DNA of 64,000 nucleotides from assembly GCA_045631205.1 (NCBI GenBank), contig JAZQUI010000007.1, forward strand, positions 15,191-79,190. The letters are read 5' to 3'. Below are positions 62,338-64,000 of the stretch, one piece after another. A program made the position numbers and the translations under genes. A model generated the notes under the pieces. The model was not told the origin of the DNA, did no database searches, and worked only from the letters and a program-made list of their open reading frames with translations. Each line of letters starts with the position of its first letter. The stretch's first letter is position 1. The stretch is from HGM04593 sp045631205. Its GTDB lineage: Bacteria > Bacteroidota > Bacteroidia > Bacteroidales > Bacteroidaceae.

Positions 62338-63051
62338 ATGACAATAGAAGCAACATACAACAAACAGATGAAAGTGGCCGACCTCATAGCGGCCGACAAC
62401 AATCTGCTATCCATCCTGCACCGCCTCGACATACACCTCGGGTTTGGAGAAGCCACCATACAGGAGATATGCACACGTTACAACATATCCACATCACTAT
62501 TCCTGGAGATATGTAACATATACTCTTTTCGCCACCACCAGCCCAATATCCACGCACTCGTGCAAAAGGATATCAAAAACATAACAACCTACCTTAGAGC
62601 ATCGCACAAGTACTACACCGAGGTTTGCTTTCCCACAATACACGAAGGCATACACCGCCTTGTAAAAGAACTGGACGATGTTAACCGGCGCCTCATAGAC
62701 AAATTCTACGACGACTACGACAACGAGGTAACAAGCCATTTCCGTTACGAGGAAGAGACAGTATTCCCATACATAGAAACCCTGCTTAACGGAAACAAAA
62801 GCAAGAGTGCCGAAGAGCAATACAACATAAGCAAGTTCGAAGAGAACCATAGCAACATAAGCGAAAAACTCAACGACCTCAAAAACATTATCATAAAATA
62901 CCTGCCCGAAGAGCACTCGTCGGCACTGCGATTCGAAATTCTCAACAACATTTTTGCCGTTGAGAACGACCTGCGCAAGCACTCACAAATAGAAAACAAA
63001 CTACTCATCCCACTGGTTGAGATAATGGAAAAGCACAATGCACAACCCTAA
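62338..63051 (+). CDS. Hemerythrin-type di-iron protein (RIC/YtfE-like)
   Basis: 237 residues. The N-terminal 70 residues resemble the ScdA_N part of repair-of-iron-centres proteins (KVADLIAADNNLLSILHRLDI). A four-helix hemerythrin-like domain follows with candidate iron ligands in RASHKYYTE, HEGIHRLV, HFRYEEETVFPY, FEENHSNI and HSQIENKLLIP. RIC/YtfE proteins help restore Fe-S clusters after nitric oxide or oxidative damage. Located between feoB and a LuxR regulator that overlaps it by 14 bp, consistent with an iron/nitrosative-stress operon. Confidence 0.87.
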   Translation: MTIEATYNKQMKVADLIAADNNLLSILHRLDIHLGFGEATIQEICTRYNISTSLFLEICNIYSFRHHQPNIHALVQKDIKNITTYLRASHKYYTEVCFPTIHEGIHRLVKELDDVNRRLIDKFYDDYDNEVTSHFRYEEETVFPYIETLLNGNKSKSAEEQYNISKFEENHSNISEKLNDLKNIIIKYLPEEHSSALRFEILNNIFAVENDLRKHSQIENKLLIPLVEIMEKHNAQP

Positions 63052-63631
63052 AAGATATAAAATACTCCTCATAGAACCCTCGGAGATTGTATCGGCAGGG
63101 ATTACTGCAATCATATCCCAACACCCCGAATACACAATAGCACAGACTGCAAGCAGCCTGGCATACCACAACGTGCAGAACTGCGATGCCGATATAATAA
63201 TTATAAACCCCGCAGTAATAGACTACAACGAGCGACTGGACATACGTAGCTATATAGGGGGAGAGAACACCACCATCGTAGCACTTACACACGGCAGCCA
63301 CGAAGAGAGTGTTTTGAGCCAGTACGACGGGTGCATAGGCATTTACGACAATGCCCAGCGCATTGTTCAAAAGCTGAAAGCGGCTATGGAAGAGGCTGCA
63401 CAAACTCCCAAAAGCGATGTTAACGAACTTTCATCGCGCGAGCGCGACATTCTGCGTGCTGTTGCCAAGGGCAAGACCAATAAGGAGATTGCCGATGAAT
63501 TCAATATCTCAATTTACACAGTGATATCGCACCGCCGTAATATCTCGCAAAAACTTGGTATTAACAGTATTCCTGGTCTAACAGTGTATGCTATTATGAA
63601 CAAATTGGTTGATATGAGTGATTTTGGGTAA
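63038..63631 (+). CDS. LuxR-type regulator with degenerate receiver domain
   Basis: 197 residues. Residues 5-120 have a response-regulator-like fold but lack the key residues: the acidic pair reads Glu13-Pro14 and the phosphoacceptor position is Asn57 (DIIIINPAVID). The C-terminal LuxR HTH is intact (LSSRERDILRAVAKGKTNKE, EFNISIYTVISHRRNISQKL). It is probably controlled by something other than phosphorylation, and is translated together with the hemerythrin gene through a 14-bp overlap. It may regulate the feo operon or other stress genes; this is inferred from position. Confidence 0.9.
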   Translation: MHNPKRYKILLIEPSEIVSAGITAIISQHPEYTIAQTASSLAYHNVQNCDADIIIINPAVIDYNERLDIRSYIGGENTTIVALTHGSHEESVLSQYDGCIGIYDNAQRIVQKLKAAMEEAAQTPKSDVNELSSRERDILRAVAKGKTNKEIADEFNISIYTVISHRRNISQKLGINSIPGLTVYAIMNKLVDMSDFG

Positions 63632-64000
63632 AAATCCATTGTTCAACCTAAGGGCAGACACGCGCAGCATAACAACTCTCCCACTTGATGCAATAAGGGG
63701 CGGAGTTTAAACACACTAAAATTTAGACATAAGAACAGAGCGCACCGGCATGTGCGCACAAAAAGGCAAAAATGAATCACAACAACTCTCCCACTTGATG
63801 CAACAAGGGGGAGTGGCCTGAAAGGCCGAAGGGGATTATGTTGTTCTTGCGTTTTTTCACTCCCCTCCGTCACTGCACTGAATCAAATCTACTCCTTGGG
63901 GAATATAAATATTCCGTCGTCGCAAGAACCTTGCAAGCGAGTGGGTGCAAGCTTGCTTGTACACGCAACGAGCGCAGCAGGTTCTCGCAGAAAGCAAACG
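63632..64000. repeat. Repeat-rich intergenic DNA with 30-bp direct repeat
   Basis: No gene seen to the window end. Two copies of a 30-bp sequence beginning AACAACTCTCCCACTTGATG (63671-63700 and 63781-63810) match at 29 of 30 positions, 110 bp apart. The second runs on into GGCC-TGAAA-GGCC. Near 63920-63990 there are inverted stretches (GCAAGC/GCTTGC, GAACC/GGTTC). The pattern suggests REP-like intergenic repeats and not a transposon. Confidence 0.7.

Noticed and set aside
1..64000. tRNA, rRNA, CRISPR arrays, insertion sequences and prophage genes.
   Set aside because: Intergenic regions were read on both strands; no cloverleaf with a recognisable T-arm, no array of spaced repeats, and no transposase or integrase motifs were found.

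Overview
This window is a stretch of Bacteroidales chromosome (Bacteroidota). Order-level evidence: several intergenic regions carry the Bacteroides-type promoter signature (TTG or TTTG, then 19-20 bp, then TAnnTTTG or TAnnTTYG). The conserved order ileS - TraR/DksA-like - lspA - DUF4296 is present, as are a FeoA-FeoB fusion, a cysteine-free bL31, a bL21/bL27 pair, an NfnA-NfnB-type fusion, DUF2027-Smr and DUF5063 proteins, pyruvate phosphate dikinase, and sialic-acid genes of the Bacteroides type (lyase plus RenBP-type epimerase, no NanK). The family cannot be fixed from this window. I saw no rRNA, tRNA, CRISPR array, transposase, integrase or phage gene.

Layout. 1-10.7 kb is mostly minus strand: a partial Omp85 lipoprotein, a divergent SpoU/TrmH methyltransferase, the lspA/ileS operon, and a kinase-RapZ fusion with an M18 aminopeptidase. 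11-15.8 kb is plus strand: gdhA, an AmpG-like permease followed by a BadF-type sugar kinase (probable cell-wall sugar recycling), and an FKBP lipoprotein. 15.8-21.5 kb is minus strand: DUF2027-Smr protein, an orphan hypothetical, a possible small RNA, a small lipoprotein, a BspA-type LRR protein, queA and fba. 21.7-30.2 kb is plus strand: udk, a lytic transglycosylase, a Dna2-like nuclease-helicase, an ABC transporter with two duplicated permeases and a YtrA-type GntR regulator, and a serpin lipoprotein. 30.2-40.1 kb is minus strand: an Nfn-type flavoprotein, serS, rpmA-rplU, and ftsK-lolA-trxB-manA. 40.2-43.9 kb is plus strand: DUF5063, a DEDDy exonuclease, rlmI, rpmE2 and a secreted nuclease. 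44-46.8 kb is minus strand: a peptidoglycan-binding protein, RluA and RlmD. ppdK follows at 47-49.8 kb.

The most accessory-looking part is 49.8-52.2 kb. A long, apparently structured leader precedes a tiny HTH gene, followed by a run of small AT-rich exported proteins, one of them a secreted CxxCxGxG zinc-ribbon-like protein, and then a possible small RNA on the opposite strand. I regard this as the best candidate for an undescribed locus. 53-58.9 kb is a sialic-acid utilisation operon: acyltransferase-like membrane protein, N-acetylneuraminate lyase, N-acylglucosamine 2-epimerase, and a mutarotase-sodium symporter fusion. 59-63.6 kb holds a proline-rich secreted repeat protein and an iron / di-iron stress operon (feoAB, hemerythrin-type protein, LuxR regulator with a degenerate receiver). 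The right end is repeat-rich non-coding DNA.

Starts were moved from the longest frame to an internal ATG where the longer start was TTG or GTG, lay inside a neighbour, or put non-protein-like sequence before a clear signal peptide or family N-terminus. All family names rest on reading motifs by eye; no database search was run.
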